In this document: positions 16,355 through 24,123 of the stretch, in pieces | Numbering within the stretch: position 1 is the stretch's first letter | Layout of the letters: each line of letters starts with the position of its first letter | DNA from: Anaerolineae bacterium | GTDB lineage: Bacteria > Chloroflexota > Anaerolineae > 4572-78 > J111 | DNA length: 64,000 bases | Assembly: GCA_023382535.1 (NCBI GenBank) | Contig: JAHDWA010000007.1 | Location: forward strand, 186,001-250,000 | Reading direction: 5' to 3' | The notes under the pieces: generated by a model | Database searches by the model: none | What the model was told of the DNA's origin: nothing | What the model saw: only the letters and a program-made list of their open reading frames with translations | Program-made: the position numbers and the translations under genes

Positions 16355-17392
16355 ATGACACAGCCAATTTTACAGACAACTATCGCCGGCAGCCTGCCTA
16401 AGCCAGTCTGGCTGGCCGAGGCGGCAAAGCTTTGGGCGCCCTGGAAGCTCGAAGGTGATGCCCTGATTGAAGGCAAGGGCGATGCGGTCCGGCTGGTCCT
16501 GCGCGACCAGGAGAACGCCGGCATTGATATCGTCAGTGATGGCGAGCAGACGCGCCGGCATTTTGTGACGACCTTCATCGAGCACCTTCAGGGCGTTGAT
16601 TTCGGGCAAACAAAGCGGGTGCGTATCCGCGACCGCTATGACGCCGACGTGCCGGTTGTGGTTGGTCCGGTGGCGCGTCAACAGCCGGTATATGTCGAAG
16701 ATGCCCGCTTCCTGCGAACGGAAACGACCCGCCAGGTAAAGTTTACCTTGCCCGGACCGCTGACCATGGTTGATACGCTCTATGACGACTACTATCACAG
16801 CCGCGAGAAGCTGGCCTGGGAGTTCGCCCGGATCTTAAATGAGGAGGCACGCGAGCTGGCTGCCGCTGGCGTGGATGTGATTCAGTTCGACGAGCCGGCG
16901 TTCAACGTCTTTTTCGACGAAGTTCGTGCCTGGGGGATACAGACACTCGAACGTGCTGCCGAGGGCCTCCCCTGCAAAACGGCCGTTCACATCTGCTATG
17001 GTTACGGCATCAAGGCGAACAATGACTGGAAGCAGACGCTGGGCGGGGAATGGCGGCAGTACGAGCAGACCTTCCCCTTGCTGCAAGCATCGGCGATTGA
17101 CCAGGTGTCGCTCGAGTGCCACAACTCGCACGTGCCGATCGAGTTGATCGGACTGCTTAAGGGCAAGGATGTGTTGGTCGGCGCTATTGATGTGGCGACA
17201 GACCGTGTTGAGACCCCGGAAGAAGTTGCGGCAACCATCCGAAGCGCGCTCAACTACGTGGCGCCGGAAAAGCTCTATCCATGCACCAACTGTGGCATGG
17301 TCCCGCTCACGCGCGAGGTTGCGCGCCGCAAGCTGCGGTCGCTGGCGGCGGGCGCGGCGCTGGTGCGGAAAGAGTTAGGCGCCAATATGTAA
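16355..17392 (+). CDS. MetE-core (cobalamin-independent methionine synthase C-terminal domain) family protein
   Basis: A 345-residue single-domain protein of the UROD/MetE-like TIM-barrel superfamily. It has the start TTIAGSLPKP, SDGEQTRRHFVTTFIEHL, FTLPGPLTM, DVIQFDEPAF, VHICYG and the C-terminal CTNCGMVPL. These supply the Glu/His/Cys zinc ligands used for thiolate activation. Full MetE is about 750 residues; stand-alone core proteins of this size are common in archaea and many bacteria, where the methyl donor is often not folate-glutamate. ATG 16355 follows AAGGGGGTAA; a TTG at 16352 is the alternative. The neighbour at 6774 is a distant relative in the same superfamily. Confidence 0.82.
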   Translation: MTQPILQTTIAGSLPKPVWLAEAAKLWAPWKLEGDALIEGKGDAVRLVLRDQENAGIDIVSDGEQTRRHFVTTFIEHLQGVDFGQTKRVRIRDRYDADVPVVVGPVARQQPVYVEDARFLRTETTRQVKFTLPGPLTMVDTLYDDYYHSREKLAWEFARILNEEARELAAAGVDVIQFDEPAFNVFFDEVRAWGIQTLERAAEGLPCKTAVHICYGYGIKANNDWKQTLGGEWRQYEQTFPLLQASAIDQVSLECHNSHVPIELIGLLKGKDVLVGAIDVATDRVETPEEVAATIRSALNYVAPEKLYPCTNCGMVPLTREVARRKLRSLAAGAALVRKELGANM

Positions 17393-17394
17393 TA

Positions 17395-17485
17395 GAAACC
17401 AGGTGACAGGCACTTTTGAACACTAATAGAGGCGGGTCTTGTTCAAATAAGCAATGAGTCGTCCGATAAGTGCCTGTCACCTTAA
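17395..17485 (+). repeat. dispersed inverted-repeat element, copy A
   Basis: About 90 bases bounded by inverted ends AGGTGACAGGCACT (17401-17414) and AGTGCCTGTCACCT (17469-17482), inserted 2 bases after the MetE-like stop. The reverse complement of 58809-58896 aligns over its whole length, including GAACACTAATA/CAACACTAATA and TTGTTCAAATA inside. The format fits a small non-autonomous palindromic element (MITE or REP-like). The rest of the gap to 17541 holds only the next ribosome site. Confidence 0.8.
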
Positions 17486-17540
17486 TCCCGATAATGTTTA
17501 ATAAAGTGTGGCGATAGTTTGTTGGAAGGAGCATAAATTT

Positions 17541-17807
17541 ATGACACAGCAAAGAGAAACCTACAAAGGGTTTGAGATTGTCATTGACAAGCCGGCAGCC
17601 TCAGCTCCTGCCAGTGGCGCGACGGCCGCGGGTACTCCGTTTGCCGGAAAGTTAACGATTGGTCCCAGAGAAATTGATGTGGTGGAGGTCGCCCCTGGTA
17701 TATTTATTACCAGTTATCTCCCGCATACTTCATATAAATCAGTTTCGGATTTAGCCAAAGCCGTTATTGACCATACCGAGGAGTTTAATACCACCTTGCG
17801 CGGTTAG
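17541..17807 (+). CDS. small protein of unknown function upstream of tyrosinase
   Basis: An 88-residue protein without signal peptide or membrane segment; I do not recognise the family. It opens with TYKGFEIVIDKP, has an Ala/Ser/Pro-rich stretch (residues 19-37), then GKLTIGPREIDVVEV, ISYLPHTSYKSVSDLAKA. Start ATG 17541 has GGAAGGAG 8 bases upstream. It is separated from the tyrosinase gene by 47 bases and is in the same direction. Bacterial tyrosinases often need a small copper-delivery partner encoded just upstream (MelC1-type), and this gene occupies that place, but it has no His/Met-rich pattern to prove such a role. Confidence 0.6.
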   Translation: MTQQRETYKGFEIVIDKPAASAPASGATAAGTPFAGKLTIGPREIDVVEVAPGIFITSYLPHTSYKSVSDLAKAVIDHTEEFNTTLRG

Positions 17808-17854
17808 CCGGGTGAGGCGCAGTCACACATTTTCAAAAAAATTGAGGAGGGAGT

Positions 17855-19147
17855 ATGGGGGTTAGAAAGAATCTAAGATCTTTGACAACCGCTGAAAAAA
17901 CCGAATTTGTCAATGCCGTTAGGGCGTTAAAGGCGAATGGGCGATACAACCAATACGTTCTCCGCCATGCCCAGGCGCCGATGGCGAACATCCATCGTTC
18001 ACCGGCCTTTTTACCCTGGCATCGCCAATTTATTCTGGATTTTGAACGGGAGTTACAACAGGTATCGGGCAACCCAAATTTAGCCCTGCCTTATTGGAAT
18101 TGGACGGAAGACGCCGGGCTGCCTGATCCTCGCACTGCCCCGATTTGGGCGGATAACTTCATGGGCGGGAATGGCGACCCAGGTAATAACTGGGCTGTGA
18201 GAAGCGGCCCGTTTCGACCAGGGGAATGGACGATAGTAGATGGTAATGGGAACGCCGCGGGCGCTTTAAGACGACAATTTGGTATCAATGTACCGACTTT
18301 ACCCTCACTGGCAGACGTGAATAATGTCCTAAGCACCACACCTTATGACGCAAGCCCCTGGAACATGACCAGTAACCCCAGTTTCCGTAATCGGCTTGAG
18401 GGCTGGTATCCTGTTACGCCTGGTTTGCATAACAGAGTCCACGTTTGGGTGGGTGGCTCAATGATACCGATGACGTCGCCGAATGATCCTGTCTTTTTTC
18501 TGCATCACTGCTTTGTGGACAAACTGTGGGCCGATTGGCAAGCGCGATTTCCCAACCAAAGTTACCAGCCCATAGCTGGCGGCCCTCAAAGGCATAATTT
18601 GAACGATATGATGGAACGGACTCTATCCGGTAGTGTGACCCCTGCTTCTGTCTTAAATATCAGAACGCTTGACTACAGCTATGATACGGACCCGGTGGTA
18701 AGGCAGTTGGCGCAATCTATGTGGATTCATGGTCACAGTCTACAGATAGAGTCTGTAGACCGAGTCCGAGCCGCCTGGCGTATAGGTCCTTTAATCAGTA
18801 TTGAGGGAGGGCAAAACACCGAGAACTGGTTTCACTTTGCCATTCCGACACCTGTGATCGTGAATGATCGGCGTCTGCGGGCGGGCGCAGTTTTGCTGAG
18901 ATTTAAAACCATCTCGGAGAGCACCTTTGTGCATGCCGTTCACATTTACGATGGCGAAAGCAGGCTCACGGGGTATGATAACCTCAGGTTATCCCCTAGA
19001 AATTGGACTTCACAGCGGTTTGATGTACCCAATGATCCTGAAATTCGGTGGGGATTAGGTATTTCTATCGGGGTTAGATTTCAAAGTGCTAACCCAGTTG
19101 ATAACCGGATAGAGTTCAGTTCCGCTGGAGGTGAGTTCTTGTCATAG
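17855..19147 (+). CDS. tyrosinase-family copper oxidase with C-terminal accessory domain
   Basis: A 430-residue type 3 copper protein. The CuA ligands are H38, H47 (ANIHRSPAFLPWHR) and H56; the CuB set is H192/H196 (LHNRVHVWVGGSM) and H217/H218 (DPVFFLHHCFVDKLWADW); LPYWNWTED is also characteristic. Such enzymes hydroxylate monophenols and oxidise catechols to quinones. The catalytic part ends near residue 285; residues about 287-430 form an extra domain (MWIHGHSLQIES, NTENWFHFAIPTPV, VHAVHIYDGE, DPEIRWGLGISIGVRF). The same domain is repeated as a stand-alone gene immediately downstream. No signal peptide is visible. ATG 17855 after GGAGGGAGT. Confidence 0.88.
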   Translation: MGVRKNLRSLTTAEKTEFVNAVRALKANGRYNQYVLRHAQAPMANIHRSPAFLPWHRQFILDFERELQQVSGNPNLALPYWNWTEDAGLPDPRTAPIWADNFMGGNGDPGNNWAVRSGPFRPGEWTIVDGNGNAAGALRRQFGINVPTLPSLADVNNVLSTTPYDASPWNMTSNPSFRNRLEGWYPVTPGLHNRVHVWVGGSMIPMTSPNDPVFFLHHCFVDKLWADWQARFPNQSYQPIAGGPQRHNLNDMMERTLSGSVTPASVLNIRTLDYSYDTDPVVRQLAQSMWIHGHSLQIESVDRVRAAWRIGPLISIEGGQNTENWFHFAIPTPVIVNDRRLRAGAVLLRFKTISESTFVHAVHIYDGESRLTGYDNLRLSPRNWTSQRFDVPNDPEIRWGLGISIGVRFQSANPVDNRIEFSSAGGEFLS

Positions 19148-19227
19148 CAGGAAAGTGATGTTTACGTTTCAAGTTCGTCAAGTACTTTAGAACTCCGAAA
19201 GAAAACGCTTAATTTAGGAAAGGGGAT

Positions 19228-19677
19228 ATGAAGATGGCAGTACAAGCGATGTGGGCCCATGGTCACATGATGCAGATAGAGTTCGCCGATCGTCTCCAGT
19301 CAGCCCGGCGGTTCGGCTCTTCGATTAGCATTGAGGGCAGGCAAAACACGGAGAATTGGTTTCACTTTGCCATTCCGACACCCGTCGTTATAAACGATCG
19401 GCGTCTGCGGGCGGGTTCGGTTCTGCTTAGATTTAGAACCAGCTCAGATAACGCCTATGTCCATGCCGTTCACATCTATGATGGCGAAAATAGGATAGCC
19501 GCGCATGATAATCTTAGGGTATCACCGAGAGCATGGAGCCTTCAGCAGTTTGATGTACCCAATGATCCTGAAATTCGGTGGGGATTAGGTATTTCTATCG
19601 GGGTTAGATTTCAAGGTGTTACCCCCGCTGATAATCGGGTAGAGTTTAGTTCCGCGGGCTGTGATTTCATTTTGTAG
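19228..19677 (+). CDS. stand-alone copy of the tyrosinase C-terminal domain
   Basis: A 149-residue protein that aligns end to end with residues about 280-430 of the tyrosinase: AVQAMWAHGHMMQIE, NTENWFHFAIPTPV, RRLRAGSVLLRF, VHAVHIYDGEN and DPEIRWGLGISIGVRF. One stretch of more than 60 bases is identical between the genes (around 19018-19084 and 19550-19616), so the duplication is recent. I know this domain only as an uncharacterised family; the conserved Trp/His pattern may suit ligand or metal binding. ATG 19228 is preceded by AGGAAAGGGGAT. It could act as a separate subunit or decoy of the tyrosinase domain. Confidence 0.75.
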   Translation: MKMAVQAMWAHGHMMQIEFADRLQSARRFGSSISIEGRQNTENWFHFAIPTPVVINDRRLRAGSVLLRFRTSSDNAYVHAVHIYDGENRIAAHDNLRVSPRAWSLQQFDVPNDPEIRWGLGISIGVRFQGVTPADNRVEFSSAGCDFIL

Positions 19678-19744
19678 GTTGTCACATCTTTTCTCACCCC
19701 CCGGAGTTACGGCCTTTATTGACGAACTCAGGCAGCAGGTTGGA

Positions 19745-20581
19745 ATGTCCATGAAACTTGACGCTCACCAACATTTTTGGCATTACACGCCAGCGGACTA
19801 CGGTTGGATTGAGTCCGATATGCAGGTTCTGCAAAAAGACTACCTGCCCTCTAATCTGGCCTTGTTGACCAAAAGCGTTGGTATTGAAGGGACGGTGGCC
19901 GTGCAGGCCCGCCAAAGCCTGGTCGAAACCGAGTGGCTGCTTTATTTGGCCGGGCAGTATCCCCTGCTTCGGGGGGTGGTCGGCTGGGTGGATCTGCGCA
20001 GTCCCGCCTTGCGGGGCCAATTAGAGCGGTTTTCAGCCCACCCCAAGTTAGTCGGGGTGCGTCACGTGGTGCAGGATGAGCCAGATGACCGGTTTATGCT
20101 GCGCGCCGACTTTTTGCGCGGCCTCAGCCTGCTGGCCGAGTTTGGTTTAACCTACGACATTCTAATCTTTCCGCGTCACCTGCCGGTAGCCTACGAGTTG
20201 GTCAAAAAATTTCCTGACCAGCTTTTTGTGCTTGACCATATCGCCAAACCATTTATCAAAACAGGACAAATAAGCCCCTGGAACGCCGATTTGCACCAAT
20301 TAGCCGCTTGCCCGAATGTTTACTGTAAAGTGTCGGGCATGGTCACAGAAGCCGACTGGCAAACCTGGCGGCCCACCGATTTTAGGCCCTATCTTGACGT
20401 GATCCTGGAAGCGTTTGGCCCGGCGCGGCTAATGTTTGGCTCGGACTGGCCGGTTTGCACGGTAGCCGGGTCGTATGAACAGGTGGTCAAACTGGTGGCA
20501 GGTTACACTCAAGCCTTGTCACCAACCGAACAGGCCCAAATTTGGGGCGAAACCGCCCGAAAATTCTATGGATTGGAATAA
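19745..20581 (+). CDS. amidohydrolase-2 family lactonase (L-fuconolactonase-like)
   Basis: A 278-residue TIM-barrel metal hydrolase of the COG3618 group (L-fuconolactone/L-rhamnonolactone hydrolases). It starts with KLDAHQHFWHY, has VGVRHVVQDEPDDRFM, VLDHIAKPF, CKVSGMVTEAD and LMFGSDWPVC with the final Asp ligand. These enzymes open sugar lactones in oxidative L-fucose or L-rhamnose catabolism. I begin it at ATG 19745 (alternative ATG 19751); 28 upstream codons of open frame overlap the preceding gene and do not look like the family. The L-fuconate dehydratase pseudogene at 32997 is the next enzyme of the same pathway. Confidence 0.83.
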   Translation: MSMKLDAHQHFWHYTPADYGWIESDMQVLQKDYLPSNLALLTKSVGIEGTVAVQARQSLVETEWLLYLAGQYPLLRGVVGWVDLRSPALRGQLERFSAHPKLVGVRHVVQDEPDDRFMLRADFLRGLSLLAEFGLTYDILIFPRHLPVAYELVKKFPDQLFVLDHIAKPFIKTGQISPWNADLHQLAACPNVYCKVSGMVTEADWQTWRPTDFRPYLDVILEAFGPARLMFGSDWPVCTVAGSYEQVVKLVAGYTQALSPTEQAQIWGETARKFYGLE

Positions 20582-20609
20582 AAGCGTTCATACGAGGGGA
20601 TGATCACCC

Positions 20610-22121
20610 GTGTCTCTGGAGTATAGCGGCTACAAAATCCTGGTTGTTGACGATAATCCGGCCAACTTAAGCGTTTTGGTGGATTATCTCATTAAATACG
20701 GGTTTGAAGTTTTAACGGCCCGGAATGGAACCAACGGCATCGAAAAAGCTCAGTACGTTTTGCCGGATTTGATTTTGCTCGACATCGTTATGCCGGGGAT
20801 TGATGGGTTTGAAACGTGCCGCCGCCTCAAAGCCGATCCCGCCACCCAGGATATCCCCATCATCTTTATGACTTCTCTAACCAATACCCAGGACAAAATT
20901 AACGGCTTTGAAGCAGGGGGGGTTGATTATATTACCAAACCGCTGCAACAGGCCGAAGTTCTGGCGCGTATGACCCTCCATTTGCAGCTTCGTAATTTGA
21001 CCCGCGAACTGCACCTGGCCAACATCAAGCTGGCCGAGCAAGTCCAGGTTGAGCAAGAAAAGGTCCGAGATTTAACCCAACGGAATACGATGATTGGACA
21101 GGCGGTTGAAGCCAGTCGTGAGGCTGTGGTGATGGGCAACAGCAGCGGCGAAGTGCTTTATCTCAACCCGGCCTTTAGCCACCTCTTTGGTTATACGGCG
21201 GTGGACCTCCCCGTAATGAATGGATTAGCTACTATTTTTGCCAATCCTGACCAGGTTCAGGCGATGTTTACGGCCATTCAACACCACCAATTCTGGCAGG
21301 GAGAAGTTAATCTCCAAACGAAAAGCCGGCAGACCCTTACCGCCCTGGTCCGCACCGCCTGTATCGCCGACGCGGCCGGGCAGGTGACGAGCTGGGTCAG
21401 TTTGATCACCGACATCAGCGCCTATAAGCAAGCCTTAACCAAGCTGGAACAACAGCGGCAAAAAATGCGGCGATTATCGGCCCGGCTGGCCGAAACCCAG
21501 GAAGTCGAGCGAAAGCGCCTGGCGCGTGAATTGCACGACCGCATTGGCCAAAATCTGTTTACCTCGGATGTTTTGTTGAATATTATCCGGGGCCAAACAG
21601 CTCAATGCTGCCCCGACAACGCCACGTTAGCCCATCATATCAATGATTTGTCAGCTTTAATCAATCAAACCACCACCCACGTCCGCGATGTGATGGCCGA
21701 ACTCAGGCCCCCCATGCTGGACGATCACGGGTTGGTCGCTACTCTGGAATGGTATGGTCATCAATTCAGCCAGTGGTTTGGTATTTCCGTCGCCGTCCAG
21801 GGGATCGAGCCGGAGCCGCGCCTACCGGATTTTGTAGAGAACGCCCTGTTTCGGATCACCCAGGAAGCGCTAACCAATGTCGCCAAACATGCCCAGGCGA
21901 CCCAGGCCACCATCTTGCTGAAAGTAGAACCGCGTAAAGTCAGCTTAAGCGTCAAAGATGATGGCATTGGATTTAAGATGAATCCCACAGACGCTACGGT
22001 TGAGGCCAGAGGGTGGGGATTGGCGGCGATGACTGAACGGGCTGAAGCCGCCGGGGGACGGTGCCGCATTTCCGCCAGGGTTCAACAGGGGACTGAGGTA
22101 ACGGTTGAGGTTCCGCGATGA
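20610..22121 (+). CDS. receiver-PAS-HisKA_3 histidine kinase
   Basis: A 503-residue soluble kinase. Residues 8-125 are a receiver domain (ILVVDDNPANL, phosphoacceptor D58 in LLDIVMPGIDG, MTSL, ITKPL). About 150-265 is a PAS domain (SSGEVLYLNPAFSHLFGYT). A short coiled linker leads to the HisKA_3 dimerisation helix with the phosphorylated His in RLARELHDRIGQ, then a NarX-type ATPase (ITQEALTNVAKHA, DDGIGF, GWGLAAMTERAEAAGG). It has no membrane segment. Start GTG 20610 after GAGGGGATG. It overlaps the following NarL-type regulator by 4 bases and must be its cognate kinase. Confidence 0.9.
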   Translation: MSLEYSGYKILVVDDNPANLSVLVDYLIKYGFEVLTARNGTNGIEKAQYVLPDLILLDIVMPGIDGFETCRRLKADPATQDIPIIFMTSLTNTQDKINGFEAGGVDYITKPLQQAEVLARMTLHLQLRNLTRELHLANIKLAEQVQVEQEKVRDLTQRNTMIGQAVEASREAVVMGNSSGEVLYLNPAFSHLFGYTAVDLPVMNGLATIFANPDQVQAMFTAIQHHQFWQGEVNLQTKSRQTLTALVRTACIADAAGQVTSWVSLITDISAYKQALTKLEQQRQKMRRLSARLAETQEVERKRLARELHDRIGQNLFTSDVLLNIIRGQTAQCCPDNATLAHHINDLSALINQTTTHVRDVMAELRPPMLDDHGLVATLEWYGHQFSQWFGISVAVQGIEPEPRLPDFVENALFRITQEALTNVAKHAQATQATILLKVEPRKVSLSVKDDGIGFKMNPTDATVEARGWGLAAMTERAEAAGGRCRISARVQQGTEVTVEVPR

Positions 22122-22768
22122 CTTTTACGGTTTTCTTAGCCGATGACCATACCGTTTTAAGAGACGCTCTCCGCTTTATGTTAGAAGCTCAGCTTGACGG
22201 CTGTAAAGTAGTGGGCGATGCGGCTACGGGACGTGAGGCTGTGCAGCAAGTGGCAACCCTGTGCCCTGATATTGCCATTTTGGATATCAGTATGCCTGAG
22301 TTAAACGGTATTGAGGCGACCCGGCTTATCTGTCAGAACTGCCCCACGACCAAAGTTATCATCCTGTCTATCCACAGCACCAAAAGTTACGTCACCCGCG
22401 CCCTCCAGGCCGGCGCTTATGGCTATGTTTTGAAAGAGAATGGCAGCAGAGCCGTACTGGAGGCTATTCAAGCCATCCGCCAGGGCCACCATTATTTGAG
22501 CCAGGCCGTCTCTGATATTGTGGTGACAGATTACAAACATCGCTTGGAGGCCGATGCCAATCCGCTGGCCGAACTTAGCCCGCGCGAGCTGGAAATTTTG
22601 CAGTTGTTTGCCGAAGGTAACTCCTATCAGGAAATTGGTGATCGGCTGATGATTTCTCCCCACAGCGTAAAAACCTACCGCAAGCGGATTATGCAGAAGC
22701 TCGATCTGCATGATGGAGCCGGCCTGATAAAATTCGCCATTCAGAACGGCCTGATTTCGCTAGAATAA
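22118..22768 (+). CDS. NarL/FixJ-family response regulator
   Basis: A 216-residue two-domain regulator: receiver (FLADDHTVLRD, phosphoacceptor D56 in ILDISMPELNG, Lys in YVLKENGS) and a C-terminal LuxR-type helix-turn-helix (LSPRELEILQLFAEGNSYQEI, SPHSVKTYRKRIMQKL). It is activated by the overlapping kinase at 20610 and binds DNA as a dimer. The target is not visible but the adjacent sensor/transport genes are the natural candidates. Start ATG 22118 overlaps the kinase stop (ATGA). Confidence 0.93.
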   Translation: MTFTVFLADDHTVLRDALRFMLEAQLDGCKVVGDAATGREAVQQVATLCPDIAILDISMPELNGIEATRLICQNCPTTKVIILSIHSTKSYVTRALQAGAYGYVLKENGSRAVLEAIQAIRQGHHYLSQAVSDIVVTDYKHRLEADANPLAELSPRELEILQLFAEGNSYQEIGDRLMISPHSVKTYRKRIMQKLDLHDGAGLIKFAIQNGLISLE

Positions 22769-22817
22769 ACAGCCGCCCCGAACCTCTTACTTCTAATTTC
22801 TTTTTCCCTGATGTCCC

Positions 22818-22836
22818 CATTTGGGTGGCCCAAATG
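22818..22836. repeat. hairpin between regulator and binding-protein genes
   Basis: CATTTGGG-TGG-CCCAAATG, flanked on both sides by TGTCCCCAT/ATGTCCCCAT, in the 137-base gap after the NarL gene. It lacks a T-run. Could be a weak terminator or a REP-like palindrome. Confidence 0.5.
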
Positions 22837-22905
22837 TCCCCATCTAGCTGACAGACAACTTTGGAATGATGGCGTATATTGGTAGGGTCAGAGTGGGACA
22901 ATCTT

Positions 22906-24123
22906 ATGATTTACAAAGATGTATATAAAAACTTAAACTATCTGCCTGCCCTGCCCCGATTTACCACTTTCATTTTATTCCTGGTCTTCGGTTTAGTCGC
23001 CTGCCAACCGGCGAGTTCACTTCCGGCGACCGCCATCCCTGATCCTCCTCAGCCCAGCCCCGCCGGAATAGCCACCGGTGATACCTCAACCGCACGGGTT
23101 GCCTTTTCTAACTCCTTTGCCGAAAATTCCTTCCGGCAGGGTACAATTTACGCTTTTGAAAAAGCTGCGACTCAAGCTAAAGCTGCCGGCCTGCTGGCTG
23201 ATTTTACCATTGTCAGCGCCAACGGCGATCCTGCCCAACAGGCTGAACAAATTCAGCAGATGATTTCAGAGGGGTACGAGGCTATCCTTATCAATCCGGC
23301 TTCACCTACGGCTCTGAATCAGGTGATAAAATCGGCCTGTTCAGCCGGGATAGTGGTCGTTGTTTTCGACAGCCAGGTGACCGAACCCTGTGTTTACACC
23401 GTTACTTATGTCTGGGCCAATTACGGGGCAGTCCAGGGCAACTACGTTGGGGGGCGGTTAAACGGCCAGGGCAATGTGCTTGAAGTGCGCGGGGCCAAAG
23501 GTAGCACCTCCGATACCGATATTAGCGCCGCTACTAAGGCGGCCCTGTCCCGTTTCCCCGATGTGAAAGTGGTGGCTTCGGTCTACGCCAAGTGGACGCA
23601 GACGATTGCCCAACAAGAAGTCGCTGCTATTTTGCCGTCTCTCCCGCCAATTGACGCCGTTGTAACCCAGGGTGGCGATGGTTACGGGGTGGCCCTGGCT
23701 TTTGCCGCCACCGACCGCCCTATGCCCATCATCATTATGGGCAACCGTTACGACGAACTCAAATGGTGGCAGGAACAGCGGCTTAAGCATAACTATCATA
23801 CCATTTCGGCCTCGGCTACGCCGGGCATCTCGGCTCTGGCTATGTGGACCGCCCAGCAAATTTTGGCGGGTAAGGAAGTTCCTAAATTTGTTGAAGCGCC
23901 CCTGCTGGTCATTGAAGAAAAAAACCTGGCTACCTGGCTGGCCGTCACCCCGGAAGGAGGTGTGGCCGATGGGGATTATTCGCTGGAGTACACCGTCAAT
24001 TTAATTGACGCCAATATCAACGCCACCCCCCTGCCCGCCGTGCCGCTTCCGGCTCAAAGCAGCGCCGCCCTTCCATCTATGCCGCCGGTTCGCTGGAACG
24101 ATGGGAGATTTGCTGATGTTTGA
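22906..24123 (+). CDS. sugar-binding lipoprotein (ribose-type periplasmic binding fold), sensor partner
   Basis: A 405-residue lipoprotein: signal with lipobox LVFGLVAC, then a Ser/Pro/Ala-rich tether, then a Peripla_BP_4 (RbsB-like) fold with [61 protein letters not shown] and [15 protein letters not shown]. This group binds monosaccharides or autoinducer-2. Instead of permease genes it is followed, with an 8-base overlap, by a transmembrane hybrid kinase. That arrangement suggests a binding protein that reports ligand to the kinase rather than one serving transport. ATG 22906 chosen; the open frame begins 9 codons earlier without a good start. Confidence 0.85.
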   Translation: MIYKDVYKNLNYLPALPRFTTFILFLVFGLVACQPASSLPATAIPDPPQPSPAGIATGDTSTARVAFSNSFAENSFRQGTIYAFEKAATQAKAAGLLADFTIVSANGDPAQQAEQIQQMISEGYEAILINPASPTALNQVIKSACSAGIVVVVFDSQVTEPCVYTVTYVWANYGAVQGNYVGGRLNGQGNVLEVRGAKGSTSDTDISAATKAALSRFPDVKVVASVYAKWTQTIAQQEVAAILPSLPPIDAVVTQGGDGYGVALAFAATDRPMPIIIMGNRYDELKWWQEQRLKHNYHTISASATPGISALAMWTAQQILAGKEVPKFVEAPLLVIEEKNLATWLAVTPEGGVADGDYSLEYTVNLIDANINATPLPAVPLPAQSSAALPSMPPVRWNDGRFADV

